Assembly (NCBI GenBank): GCA_016191205.1
Contig: JACPPB010000020.1
Location: 1-64,000 of the forward strand
Origin: Gammaproteobacteria bacterium
Lineage (GTDB): Bacteria; Pseudomonadota; Gammaproteobacteria; Pseudomonadales; Porticoccaceae
DNA: 64,000 bases
Reading direction: 5' to 3'
Under the pieces are notes generated by a model that was given only the letters and a program-made list of their open reading frames with translations, was not told where the DNA came from and ran no database searches. The number at the start of each line of letters is the position of its first letter. The stretch's first letter is position 1. The translations under genes were made by a program, and so were the position numbers. Below, piece after piece: positions 1-8,406 of this stretch.

Positions 1-295
1 GATCCACCGGAGCCAAGGCACCGATGTCCACGCCCAGCCTGCGCGCGATGGACGAGCGCACTGACTCGACGTTGAGTTGCTCTCCCTCGATCTCACTGGT
101 GTTGACCACGTCCTCGGTGAGTGCCGCCAAGCTCGCCTGGTCACGCAAGGCCATGCCGACGTCAGCCAGGCGCCCCATCAACAACCCCTGGGCACGACTG
201 ACCTCAGCCATTGGCTCAGCCAGTGCCGCCAGGTCGAAGCGCCAAGCCGGCCAGTCGCTGGCCTGCCAGATGTATTTGTAATCGCCGCTATTCAT
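1..295 (-). CDS. Fic family protein, N-terminal part (gene leaves the window)
   Basis: Only the first 98 codons are present; the gene continues beyond the left edge. The visible part resembles the helical N-terminal domain (DUF4172 type: YIWQ..DWP near residues 8-16, RAQGLLMGRL at 35-43, SSIARRLG at 81-88) that precedes the Fic core in standalone Fic proteins, which AMPylate or otherwise nucleotide-modify target proteins. Residues T66-S-E-I-E70-G71 fit the (S/T)xxxE(G/N) inhibitory-helix motif, so this would be a class II, self-inhibited Fic protein. The catalytic HPFxxGNGR loop would be outside the window and cannot be checked. No Shine-Dalgarno lies just before the ATG; a promoter-like pair ends six bases upstream, so the mRNA may be leaderless. 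Confidence 0.82.
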   Translation of the reverse strand, partial: MNSGDYKYIWQASDWPAWRFDLAALAEPMAEVSRAQGLLMGRLADVGMALRDQASLAALTEDVVNTSEIEGEQLNVESVRSSIARRLGVDIGALAPVD

Positions 296-322
296 GCGGA
301 GATTATGGCCTGCAATCTCCGC
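296..322. repeat. Perfect 9-bp inverted repeat directly before the fic start codon
   Basis: GCGGAGATT (296-304) and AATCTCCGC (314-322) are perfect reverse complements separated by nine bases. The proximal arm touches the fic start codon and covers part of the candidate -10 box, the position expected for a repressor operator. If it is transcribed from further upstream it would form a hairpin over the start. Confidence 0.6.
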
Positions 323-330
323 GTGCGCAA
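302..330 (-). promoter_or_regulatory. Candidate promoter of fic, predicting a leaderless transcript
   Basis: On the minus strand TTGCGC (325-330) is followed after 17 bases by CATAAT (302-307), a 5/6 match to the -10 consensus. Transcription starting about seven bases downstream would begin at the A of the fic ATG (295). The -35 match is weak (3/6). Confidence 0.4.
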
Positions 331-336
331 TTCAAT

Positions 337-355
337 CACCGCACGTTATGCGGTG
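337..355. repeat. Second inverted repeat upstream of fic
   Basis: CACCGCA (337-343) and TGCGGTG (349-355) form a perfect 7-bp inverted repeat with a five-base spacer, just upstream of the candidate -35 box. Its sequence differs from the start-proximal repeat, so a second regulator or chance are both possible. Confidence 0.4.
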
Positions 356-1132
356 AATGTGGACGCCAATCGCCGCATGGCGGATCGCCTTGCCCCAGAA
401 ATGGGTGTAAGTGGGTGTGTTATTGGCTGTGGCTGTGGCGCCGGACACGGGTTCGATTCCCGAACCGGGAATTGAACTGGCCCCAGAAAGCGAACGAGGT
501 TGAGGCCGCATATCGGCGACCAATCAGAGCGAAAAACCCGCTTGATCGTCCACGGCCGATGGCCGTACCGGCAGGCTTTTCGATCCGGTTCGCACCGGTT
601 CGCAGCAGCCCGCAGCGCTTCGATTCCGTACTTTCAATAGTCGTTTGATGCGGGGTACCATCCCACCACCATAATGTGGAATCCCAACCCTTGTCGGGTC
701 GGGATTTTTTGCCGGTCTCCCGGAGTTGGCGCGGTTTCGCGCGTTGACCTTTTGAGCACACCCCTCGCGAAGCCGCCGTTCGCGGCGCGCATTGCGCCGT
801 TGTTCTCTACGCTGTTCCCTGCCGCCATCTTGAGCATTCAAGGCCCGAGGTCGTGTATTGGCGCGGCTGTGCGGGCCACCGGTTTCCTTCTTCACTTGCT
901 CGGGAACGCATGACCGAGACAGCGAACTTTTGACCACCCGGGTAAATCCAGCAACGTCGAAACGCCCACCTGAGAGCGGGACTTTTGCACAACCATTTCC
1001 AGTGCCGGTAAATGACCGTACCGCGCGAGCCAAACAGCTTCATGTGGTTCAAAATGGCGTCCAAACCGCAACAACGCTTCACGCCATGCGCGTTGGTGCC
1101 AAAATCCAGATCATCATTGAACGGAGAACACA
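356..1132. other. Gene-free stretch between fic and the enoyl-CoA hydratase
   Basis: I see no credible coding region on either strand. It holds a tRNA T-arm-like string near 443-462 (GGTTCGATTCC with flanking stem bases) without the rest of a tRNA, a perfect tandem repeat of CCGGTTCGCA (585-594 and 595-604), and a terminator at 680-710 with no gene in front of it. The downstream part (711-1110) shows nothing recognisable. The pattern could be an old island edge, but no intact tRNA, tmRNA or integrase supports that. Confidence 0.5.
680..710 (+). terminator. Orphan Rho-independent terminator
   Basis: AATCCCAACCC (680-690) pairs with GGGTCGGGATT (696-706) with one mismatch around a TTGTC loop, followed by a run of T to 710. 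There is no plus-strand gene upstream, so it may belong to a lost gene or an unrecognised small RNA. Confidence 0.7.
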
Positions 1133-1891
1133 ATGACCGGCCCGCGAACCAGCGTTGAAGTGCGCGACCATGTCCTGATCATCACCATGACTCGGCACGA
1201 AAAACGCAATGCCATCGACGGCGAAATGACCCTGGCGCTGGACGCGGCGCTCAACCGGCTGGAAGACGATCCGGAACTGTGGGTGGGTGTCATCTCCGGT
1301 GGCCCGGACATGTTCTGCGCCGGCACCGACATGGCCGCCACCTCGGGAACACCCACCGAACGCGGCGGCATCTACGGGGTGGTCGGCCGCACCCGCACCA
1401 AGCCGCTGATCGCGGCGGTCGAGGGTGTCGCCTTTGGCGGCGGTTTCGAAGTCGTCATGGCCTGCGACATGGTCGTTGCCGCCACCAACGCCCGCTTCGG
1501 TCTGCCCGAAGTCAAACGCGGACTGGTGCCCACCAGTGGGGCCATTTTTCGCGCCAGCCGGGTGCTGCCGCTCAACGTCGCCAAACAGATCATGTTCACC
1601 GGGGCCGAACTGTCGCCCGCCGACGGATACCGCCTGGGGCTGGTCAATGAATTGTGCGAACCCGGTGGCGCGCTGGCCGGCGCACTGGCGTTGGCCGCAC
1701 AGATCACTGCCAACTCCCCGGTGTCGGTGCAACAATCACTGCAAGCCATCGATGCGCTGGCATCGGCCCATGATGCGCTCGGCTGGGAGCTGACGGCAAA
1801 GGCCAAAAAGGTCATCAATGCGTCCGCCGACGCCAAGGAAGGCGTAGCGGCTTTCTTTGAAAAGCGTCCGCCAAAATGGACGGGGCGCTGA
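1133..1891 (+). CDS. Enoyl-CoA hydratase/isomerase (crotonase family)
   Basis: A 252-residue crotonase-fold protein of ordinary family length. The oxyanion-hole segments are visible (CAGTD at 62-66 and FGGGFE at 101-106), and both acid/base glutamates of true hydratases are present: E106 in GGGFE and E126 in FGLPEV. It should add water to an enoyl-CoA in the cytoplasm, in beta-oxidation or a related catabolic route; the substrate cannot be told. ATG is preceded by GGAG at good spacing. The same-strand SDR follows after a 361-bp gap, so a shared transcript is not certain. Confidence 0.85.
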   Translation: MTGPRTSVEVRDHVLIITMTRHEKRNAIDGEMTLALDAALNRLEDDPELWVGVISGGPDMFCAGTDMAATSGTPTERGGIYGVVGRTRTKPLIAAVEGVAFGGGFEVVMACDMVVAATNARFGLPEVKRGLVPTSGAIFRASRVLPLNVAKQIMFTGAELSPADGYRLGLVNELCEPGGALAGALALAAQITANSPVSVQQSLQAIDALASAHDALGWELTAKAKKVINASADAKEGVAAFFEKRPPKWTGR

Positions 1892-2252
1892 ACGCTTCGC
1901 AGATCGGGATATCGCGCTGATTCCGTCGGCAGACTGTCGAAAGTAAAAGGTCGCGAGCACGGCCGTGTGCGAGGCGCACGGCGACCGACACCCGTCAACC
2001 AGACAGGCGAGGGGGCGAGCACCGCGCAACGAAGCCGATGTCTGTCGCGGCAGTGGAGGGAAGACCCGACAATTCTGGGCCCAAAAGCAAAACTTCTGTC
2101 CCCAAAAAATAGTTGCATCGAGTTTGTCGCTTGACCCGCCCCACGGCTTGGGCAAAGCTGGCAGCGCACAATAATCGTGGGGCCAGACCCCGCTTCACTC
2201 AACAAACGGACGCGCCCTGCGGCGACGACGTTAACATCAGGCAGAAAAAAAC
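1892..2252. other. Gap between enoyl-CoA hydratase and SDR
   Basis: 361 bp without a credible gene. An AATAAT box near 2170 could be the -10 of a promoter for the SDR, but the matching -35 (TTGGGC) is poor. No terminator is obvious. Confidence 0.4.
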
Positions 2253-3110
2253 ATGAAAGACGTAAAGGGGAAAGTAGCGTTCATCACCGGTGGCGCCAGC
2301 GGCATGGGTTTGGGCATGGCGCGCGCATTTGCGGCGGCCGGCATGAAGGTCATGATTGGCGACATCGAAGCCGGCCCGGCACAGAAGGCCGTCGACGAAC
2401 TGAAAGGCAAAGGCCTGGAAGCCGCTTGCGTGCAGGTCGATGTCAGCAACATGGAATCGGTGCAGGCGGCCGCCGCCAAAACGGTGGAAACCTTCGGCAA
2501 GGTGCATGTGATCAGCAACAACGCCGGCGTGGCGGTGGGCGGCTACAGTGAGTCCTGCAGCATGCGCAACTGGAAGTGGGTGGTGGACGTCAATCTGTGG
2601 GGCGTGGTGTACGGACTGCAAGCCTTTGTGCCGCTGATCCAGTCCCACGGTGAAGGTGGTCATGTGATCAGCACCGCATCGATGGCGGGTATGGTTGGCC
2701 TGCGTGGCGCGGGCCCCTACAACGCCACGAAATTCGCCGTGGTCGGCATGATGGAAACCTTCGCGGCTGATCACCGCAAGGATAATATCGGGGCCTCGGT
2801 GCTGTGCCCAGGCATCGTCGCCACCAATATCGGTCACTCCGGTCGCAATCGGCCGGAAGAATATGGCGGAGCCGTTGCACCCAGCGAAAAAGATCGCACG
2901 GCAGAAATGCTGGCCCAGGGTCTCAATCCCGATATCGTGGGGGACCTGGTGCTGGAAGCGATGCAGGCCGATCAATTTTATATTTTCACTGATCCCGGCT
3001 TGAAGCATTTGATTGAAACCCGCTGCAAACGGATCGTGGATGGCTATGACTGGGCCGCGAACTGCAACGCGCTGAAAGGCGTGAAGCAATCCGGCATGCT
3101 GCCGGGATAA
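2253..3110 (+). CDS. Short-chain dehydrogenase/reductase (classical SDR)
   Basis: A 285-residue classical SDR. It shows the cofactor motif TGGASGMG (12-19), NNAG (89-92), and the catalytic tetrad N114, S143, Y156 and K160 (YNATK). It should be a cytoplasmic NAD(P)-dependent oxidoreductase acting on a hydroxyl or keto group. The C-terminal ~40 residues extend past the usual ~250-residue SDR core. Its place next to an enoyl-CoA hydratase and opposite a flavin monooxygenase fits lipid or alicyclic substrate catabolism, but the substrate is unknown. Confidence 0.85.
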   Translation: MKDVKGKVAFITGGASGMGLGMARAFAAAGMKVMIGDIEAGPAQKAVDELKGKGLEAACVQVDVSNMESVQAAAAKTVETFGKVHVISNNAGVAVGGYSESCSMRNWKWVVDVNLWGVVYGLQAFVPLIQSHGEGGHVISTASMAGMVGLRGAGPYNATKFAVVGMMETFAADHRKDNIGASVLCPGIVATNIGHSGRNRPEEYGGAVAPSEKDRTAEMLAQGLNPDIVGDLVLEAMQADQFYIFTDPGLKHLIETRCKRIVDGYDWAANCNALKGVKQSGMLPG

Positions 3111-3343
3111 GGGATTTCAGGATCGCGGAGAGAACACGGCCCGCGGGCCATGAGTTACGAAGATCATGGCCCGTGAAGGCTTCCGCTGGCTGCGCATGAC
3201 GCCTTGCCGCCCGCCGGAGACGCGTCATATCGGACATGCCCAGGCCAAGTCACCGAGACAAGCCGCTGCGCTGCCGAGTTGGCGGAATACCTGCCCAGCT
3301 CAGAAAGGTTGAGTCAACGAAACCTTGCAAAGACCCGGGCGGA

Positions 3344-4900
3344 CTAACCGCCCGCGCGGCCCGACGCGGCCGGCACTGTCGTGGACGGCACTGTCTTGGC
3401 CGGGACAATCGCCGCTGGAGACGCGCCCCTGGGGTTGCTGAATTCCATGGTGCCATCGTCGACCCGGCCGAACTTCAGGTTTTTGATATCGCGCAGGTAA
3501 TTCTGCGGAGCGATCCACGGATCCTTGTCTCCCTGCCGGGGCAGCTTGCCGGCGGCACGGCGCACATAGCCCGACGACAGATTGAACCAGGCGGTTTCCT
3601 TCATGGCGGGGTCGTTCAGGCGCGGGGTGCATTGGCGCGTCGCGGTTTTATCCATGTGGTTCAGCAGCCGGCACACATAGGTGCTGGTGAGATCGGCGCG
3701 CAGCGTCCAGGAAGCATTGGTGTAGCCAAAGGACGTGGCGAGATTGGGCACGTCGTTGTACATCATGCCCCTGTACATGAAGGTTTCCGCGGGCTCGACG
3801 GCTTTGCCATCGACGCACACAGCGATACCGTTGAACACTTCCAACGCCAGCCCGGTTGCGGTGATGACCAGATCCGCCGCCAGCACCTGCCCGGATTTGA
3901 GCTGGATACCTTCGGGAGTAAAGGTGTCGATGTGATCGGTCACGATGGACGCGGTGCCACGCTTGATCGCGTCAAAGAAATCATCGTCGGGCACCAGACA
4001 CAGTCGCTGATCCCAGGGGCCGTAGGGCGGCGTGAAGTGAGTCTCGACATCGTAGTCGGGCCCGAGGCGCTTGCGCACCTGGTTGATCAGGTAGCGCTTC
4101 ATGCGCTCGGGGCTTTTTTTGGAGCGGCTGAAAACAAACATGGTAAGAAGCACATTGCGCCAGCGGATTAGGCCGTAGGCGAGCTTCGCCGGCAGGATCC
4201 GGCGCAGCCGGTTGGCCAGGGCATCCTCGGACGGGCGCGACAGCATGTAGGTGGGCGAGCGTTGCAGCATGGTGACGTGCGCGGCGGTTTTTGCCAGCTC
4301 CGGCACCAGGGTCACGGCGGTGGCACCGCTGCCGATCACCACCACCTTTTTGTTACGGTAATCGATGTCGTCGGGCCAGTGCTGCGGGTGAATCACCTGT
4401 CCCGGGAAGCGGTCGATGCCCGGAAAATCCGGCGTGTAGCCCGCCGCGTAGCGGTAATAACCCCCGCACAGAAACAGAAAATTGCACAGGTAAGTAATGC
4501 GTTCCCGGGCCTCGCCGCATTCGGCCTGCACCGTCCAGCAGGCGGTTTCGGTCGACCATGAAGCGCTGCGTACCTGGTGCTGGAAACGGATTTTTTCCCG
4601 GATGTGATTTTCGTCGGCGGTTTCTTCCAGATACCTGAGAATGGCGGGCCCATCGGCAATGGCCTTTTGTTCCTGCCAGGGCTTGAAGGAATAACCCAGG
4701 GTATACATGTCGGAATCGGAGCGAATCCCCGGGTAGCGAAACAGATCCCAGGTGCCTCCCAAGGCGTTGCGGCCTTCGAGTATGGCGTAGCTTTTGGTCG
4801 GGCAGTCGCGCTGCAGATGAAAGGCGGCGCCAATGCCGGAAATGCCGGCGCCGATGATCAATACGTCGAAATACGCTACCTCCACATTAATCCCGCTCAT
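3344..4900 (-). CDS. Flavin-containing monooxygenase, Baeyer-Villiger type
   Basis: A 518-residue flavoprotein with two Rossmann motifs: GAGISG for FAD at 17-22 and a second GxG motif at 190-192 for NADPH. Between them lies F165-P-G-Q-V-I-H171-P-Q-H-W175-P176, an exact match to the FxGxxxHxxxWP fingerprint of type I Baeyer-Villiger monooxygenases. It likely inserts oxygen next to a ketone or oxidises a soft nucleophile. The ATG at 4900 is chosen; a TTG seven codons upstream is possible. A GC-rich hairpin (GGGCGG..CCGCCC) overlaps the stop codon and may help termination between this gene and the convergent SDR. Confidence 0.88.
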   Translation of the reverse strand: MSGINVEVAYFDVLIIGAGISGIGAAFHLQRDCPTKSYAILEGRNALGGTWDLFRYPGIRSDSDMYTLGYSFKPWQEQKAIADGPAILRYLEETADENHIREKIRFQHQVRSASWSTETACWTVQAECGEARERITYLCNFLFLCGGYYRYAAGYTPDFPGIDRFPGQVIHPQHWPDDIDYRNKKVVVIGSGATAVTLVPELAKTAAHVTMLQRSPTYMLSRPSEDALANRLRRILPAKLAYGLIRWRNVLLTMFVFSRSKKSPERMKRYLINQVRKRLGPDYDVETHFTPPYGPWDQRLCLVPDDDFFDAIKRGTASIVTDHIDTFTPEGIQLKSGQVLAADLVITATGLALEVFNGIAVCVDGKAVEPAETFMYRGMMYNDVPNLATSFGYTNASWTLRADLTSTYVCRLLNHMDKTATRQCTPRLNDPAMKETAWFNLSSGYVRRAAGKLPRQGDKDPWIAPQNYLRDIKNLKFGRVDDGTMEFSNPRGASPAAIVPAKTVPSTTVPAASGRAGG

Positions 4901-5081
4901 TCGCTGCGGACACTGTGCCAAGCGCGCAGACTACGCGATATCCGCGGACCATGGCAAAACGGAGGGAACAGGTTCGCGAACGCGCGCTTCAGTAAATGGA
5001 ATTTCCAGATGGTTGGAGTCCGCGAAAATCCAGCAAGCTCCTTGCCGCAGACCTGTCGCGCGGCGCCCTTGCCGCGCGGTT

Positions 5082-5951
5082 TCAGCGACTGGCGGTGAGC
5101 TGTGCGGGGGCGGATGTTTCGATCCAGCGCCGCACACGACTGGCGTCGCCGACGCGGGTGAACGTCCCCCAGGAATTCATCAGCACCATCACCACCGGCT
5201 TGCCGCTGATGGTGGTTTGCATCACCAAACAGCGCCCCGCCTCTTTGATGTATCCGGTCTTGGTGACGTCGATGTCCCAGGTCGGATTGCGCACCAGCGG
5301 ATTGGTGTTGCGGTAAAGGGTGGGATAACGGCCGCGGACCTTGACGGTCAGCTCACGGGTGGTCGAAAAGTTACGGATGTTGGAATACTGACTCGCCGCT
5401 TTGACCATGCGCGCCAGATCGGCGGGCGTGGAGCGGTTGTCGCCCGATAGCCCGGTCGCTTCCACAAAACGCGAGTGCGTCATGCCGAGCGCCCGAGCCT
5501 TGCGGTTCATGGCCACCACCCCAGCCGATTTGCCGCCCGGGTAGTTGCGCAACAACGCCGCCGCCGCGCGGTTCTCGGACGACATCAATGCGAGCGTAAA
5601 CGCCTCGCGACGGGTCAGGACGGTGCCGACGGCAAGCCGCGAACTGCTGGCGCGCAGGTGATCGACATCTTCGTTGGTGATCTGAATGCGCTCGTCCAGC
5701 GACTGCTTGGCATCCAGCACGACCATGGCGGTCATGAGCTTGGTGATGGAGGCAATGGGCAGGGTTTCCTCGGCATTCTTGCGGTACAGCACTTCACCGG
5801 TGTCTGCGCGCATGACCAGCGCGGAGCGCGACTGGAGTTGCGGTGCCAGCTGCCGGCCGGTTGCCTCCGCACTGCCGGCTGCCAATGCACCGAGCGCCAG
5901 CGTTGCGGCCAGCAGGCTACGGAGTGTTGCGCGCACACGGAATCGGTTCAT
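5082..5951 (-). CDS. pbpG: D-alanyl-D-alanine peptidase, PBP7 type
   Basis: A 289-residue penicillin-binding serine peptidase with a signal peptide (Leu/Ala-rich segment 10-30) exporting it to the periplasm. All three active-site motifs are present: S68-I-T-K71 (nucleophile and base), S125-E-N127, and K231-T-G233. Size and the lack of a long C-terminal domain fit the PBP7/PbpG endopeptidase group, which trims cross-linked peptidoglycan, rather than PBP5/6. GAGGA lies at good spacing before the ATG. It follows tilS on the same strand after 111 bp and is probably its own unit. Confidence 0.85.
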   Translation of the reverse strand: MNRFRVRATLRSLLAATLALGALAAGSAEATGRQLAPQLQSRSALVMRADTGEVLYRKNAEETLPIASITKLMTAMVVLDAKQSLDERIQITNEDVDHLRASSSRLAVGTVLTRREAFTLALMSSENRAAAALLRNYPGGKSAGVVAMNRKARALGMTHSRFVEATGLSGDNRSTPADLARMVKAASQYSNIRNFSTTRELTVKVRGRYPTLYRNTNPLVRNPTWDIDVTKTGYIKEAGRCLVMQTTISGKPVVMVLMNSWGTFTRVGDASRVRRWIETSAPAQLTASR

Positions 5952-6062
5952 GGTCGTCCTCGAATTGGATGGGGCGGGGCACTCACGCCTCCTGCCCGTC
6001 CAGTATCCTCAAATTTGCTTGAATTTCTACAGGTAACACGCTGTCTCTGCAAATTTTTTTAG

Positions 6063-7409
6063 TCAGTGGGCCGGGCAACGCCAGGCTGGCAGCCAGCCCG
6101 GCTCGCCAACCCCGGCAACAGCGGACTGGCAGACAAACAGATCACCTACCGCGATCAGCTCGCCGTCGCGCTCGATCAGGGGCACCCGATCCCGCAGCCA
6201 GGGTTCAAGCCCCCTTTCCAGCAGTACCTTCTTCAGCGTATTGGAGGCGCCGCGCCCCAGAGGATGGACGCGCTCGCCGCCCTGTCGATAACGAACGCTG
6301 AGCGGAACGCCTGGCACGGTAGCACGCAACCCCAGTCCGAGCGCGGACCGTGCGCACAGATGCGCGCCATCCGGCAATTCGAGCGGCAATTCCGGCGACC
6401 ACGGCCACGGACCCCGGTCGCGGGAAGGGCTAGCGCCCCAGTGTGCCGGCAGCAGATACAGGCGGTCGCGGAAGCGCCGCCACTGCCCGCCCGACCACTC
6501 CACCAGAGGCGCTGCATCGGGGGCCGCGCCGATCAGGTCGCGAAACAGACTGTCGAGGCGGCGCGCGCCGGGCTCCTGGCCGGTCGCGCCCGGCAGTTGC
6601 CAGTGGCGCAGCAGATTGCGCTGGCGGTGGGCCGCGAGCGCGGTCAGTCCGGCGAGGCTCAGACTGCGTCCGACCCGTTCGGGGCGTTCGTCGAGTCCGA
6701 CCAGATCGATGGCGGCCAGATCCCGATCCAGTTCCGCAGCCGCCCTACTCCGGGCGGCGACCCGCTGGAGTCGCGCCACGGCGTCCGGCCAGCGCGCGGT
6801 CAGGATGGGCAATACACGGTGGCGCAGGTAGTTGCGATCAAAATCGAGGCGCGCATTGCTCGCGTCCTCGACCCAGTCCAGGCGCTGGCGCTCGGCATAA
6901 TCGCGCAGCACCGCGCGGGGGACGTCGAGCAGCGGGCGCAGCAGCCGACCGCGGCCGAGCGGTCGCGTGACCGGCATTCCCGCGGGAACACCAGCGCGCA
7001 GCAGCCGGTACAACAGGGTTTCGGCCTGGTCGTCGGCATGATGGCCGAACACCAGCAGGTCGCCTGCATCAAGCTGGCTTTTGAACACCGCGTAGCGCGC
7101 GGCCCTGGCGCTGGCCTCCAGGCCTTGCGAACCCGGCGTTACCGTCACCCGCTCGGTGTGGCAGGCGATGCCCAGCGCGTCGCACACGCGCCGACAGTGT
7201 GTCTCCCAGTGATTGGCCTGGGGCGACAGCCCGTGGTTGACGTGCACGGCGAGCAGCGGCTCCGGCCCCTGCCGGCGCCACAGCAGGTGCAGCAGGACAT
7301 GGGAATCCATGCCGCCGCTGTAGGCGATCAGGATGCGGGACGCGGGGCGCGCCGCCAGCGCCGCGGCGAGCACGGCAGCGGGATCCGTCACCTCCGCCTC
7401 GGCATCCAT
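6063..7409 (-). CDS. tilS: tRNA(Ile)-lysidine synthase
   Basis: About 448 residues. The N-terminal PP-loop ATPase motif SGGMDS (31-36) is clear, followed by the HHADDQAET segment typical of TilS and by C-terminal substrate-binding domains. The enzyme converts C34 of tRNA-Ile(CAU) to lysidine so that it reads AUA. The ATG at 7409 is chosen because it begins five bases after the accA stop; a longer frame would start inside accA. The accA-tilS order is usual in gammaproteobacteria. Confidence 0.93.
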   Translation of the reverse strand: MDAEAEVTDPAAVLAAALAARPASRILIAYSGGMDSHVLLHLLWRRQGPEPLLAVHVNHGLSPQANHWETHCRRVCDALGIACHTERVTVTPGSQGLEASARAARYAVFKSQLDAGDLLVFGHHADDQAETLLYRLLRAGVPAGMPVTRPLGRGRLLRPLLDVPRAVLRDYAERQRLDWVEDASNARLDFDRNYLRHRVLPILTARWPDAVARLQRVAARSRAAAELDRDLAAIDLVGLDERPERVGRSLSLAGLTALAAHRQRNLLRHWQLPGATGQEPGARRLDSLFRDLIGAAPDAAPLVEWSGGQWRRFRDRLYLLPAHWGASPSRDRGPWPWSPELPLELPDGAHLCARSALGLGLRATVPGVPLSVRYRQGGERVHPLGRGASNTLKKVLLERGLEPWLRDRVPLIERDGELIAVGDLFVCQSAVAGVGEPGWLPAWRCPAH

Positions 7410-7414
7410 GCGGG

Positions 7415-8365
7415 TCAGGGATTGCCGTAGGACATCAGGCGCTGGAAGCGCCGCTCCAGCAGGGTGTCGATCGGTTCCGCGCACAGGCGGTCGAGCTGGG
7501 CGGCAAGGCGCGTGCGCAGGGTCGTCGCCATGGCGCCGACGTCGCGGTGCGCGCCGCCCAGCGGCTCGGGGATGGTCTCGTCGACGATGCCCAGTTCCGC
7601 CAGCACCTTGGAGGTGACGCCCATGGCTTCGGCGGCGAGCGGCGCTTTCTCGGCGGTTTTCCAGATGATGTTGGCGCAGCCTTCCGGAGAGATCACGAAA
7701 TAGGTCGAGTATTGCAGCATGTTCAGCCAGTCGCCGACGCCGATGGCGATGGCGCCGCCGGAGCTGCCTTCGCCGATCACGGTGCAGATGATCGGGGTGC
7801 GCAGCCGCGACATCACCGCCAGATTCTGGGCGATGGCCTGGCTGATCCCGCGCTCCTCGGAGTCGATGCCCGGATAGGCGCCGGGCGTGTCGATGAGGGT
7901 GAGCACCGGCAGTGAGAAACGTTCGGCAAGCTCCATCAGGCGCAGCGCCTTGCGGTAACCCTCCGGTTTGGGCATGCCGAAGTTGCGGCGGATTTTTTCG
8001 GTGATGCCACGCCCTTTTTCCTCGGCGATCACCACCACGGGGCGATCATCGAGTCGCGCCACGCCGCCGATGATGGCCTTGTCATCGCCGAACTGACGGT
8101 CACCGTGCAGTTCGTCGAACTCGGTGAAGAGGCGCGGAATGTAGTCGCTGGTGTAGGGTCGCAACGGGTGACGGGCGATCTGCACCACCTGCCAGGACGA
8201 CAGGTTGCTGTAGATGCTCTCGGTCAGCTTGCGGGACTTTTCCCGCAGCGTGGCGATCTCGGCGGCGATGTTGAGCGCGTTGTCGTCGCTGACGAGCTGG
8301 AGCTCCTCAATCTTGGCTTCCAGCACGGCGATCGGTTGTTCGAAATCCAGATAATCGAGATTCAT
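7415..8365 (-). CDS. accA: Acetyl-CoA carboxylase, carboxyltransferase subunit alpha
   Basis: A 316-residue protein matching AccA over its whole length (E. coli 319), including [20 protein letters not shown] and [16 protein letters not shown] in the carboxyl-CoA binding core. With AccD it transfers CO2 from biotin to acetyl-CoA, giving malonyl-CoA for fatty acid synthesis. It lies 41 bp after dnaE on the same strand and is followed almost directly by tilS, as in many gammaproteobacteria. Confidence 0.96.
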   Translation of the reverse strand: MNLDYLDFEQPIAVLEAKIEELQLVSDDNALNIAAEIATLREKSRKLTESIYSNLSSWQVVQIARHPLRPYTSDYIPRLFTEFDELHGDRQFGDDKAIIGGVARLDDRPVVVIAEEKGRGITEKIRRNFGMPKPEGYRKALRLMELAERFSLPVLTLIDTPGAYPGIDSEERGISQAIAQNLAVMSRLRTPIICTVIGEGSSGGAIAIGVGDWLNMLQYSTYFVISPEGCANIIWKTAEKAPLAAEAMGVTSKVLAELGIVDETIPEPLGGAHRDVGAMATTLRTRLAAQLDRLCAEPIDTLLERRFQRLMSYGNP

Positions 8366-8406
8366 TGAAAAAATCCAGTGACCACCCGCCCCACGCGGCG
8401 GGGGTA

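Noticed and set aside
443-470. Possible tRNA or tmRNA gene
   Set aside because: Only a T-arm-like string is seen; acceptor, anticodon or tag regions and the CCA end cannot be found.
585-604. CRISPR-like repeat
   Set aside because: It is only two tandem 10-bp units without spacers. No CRISPR array or cas gene is seen anywhere in the window.
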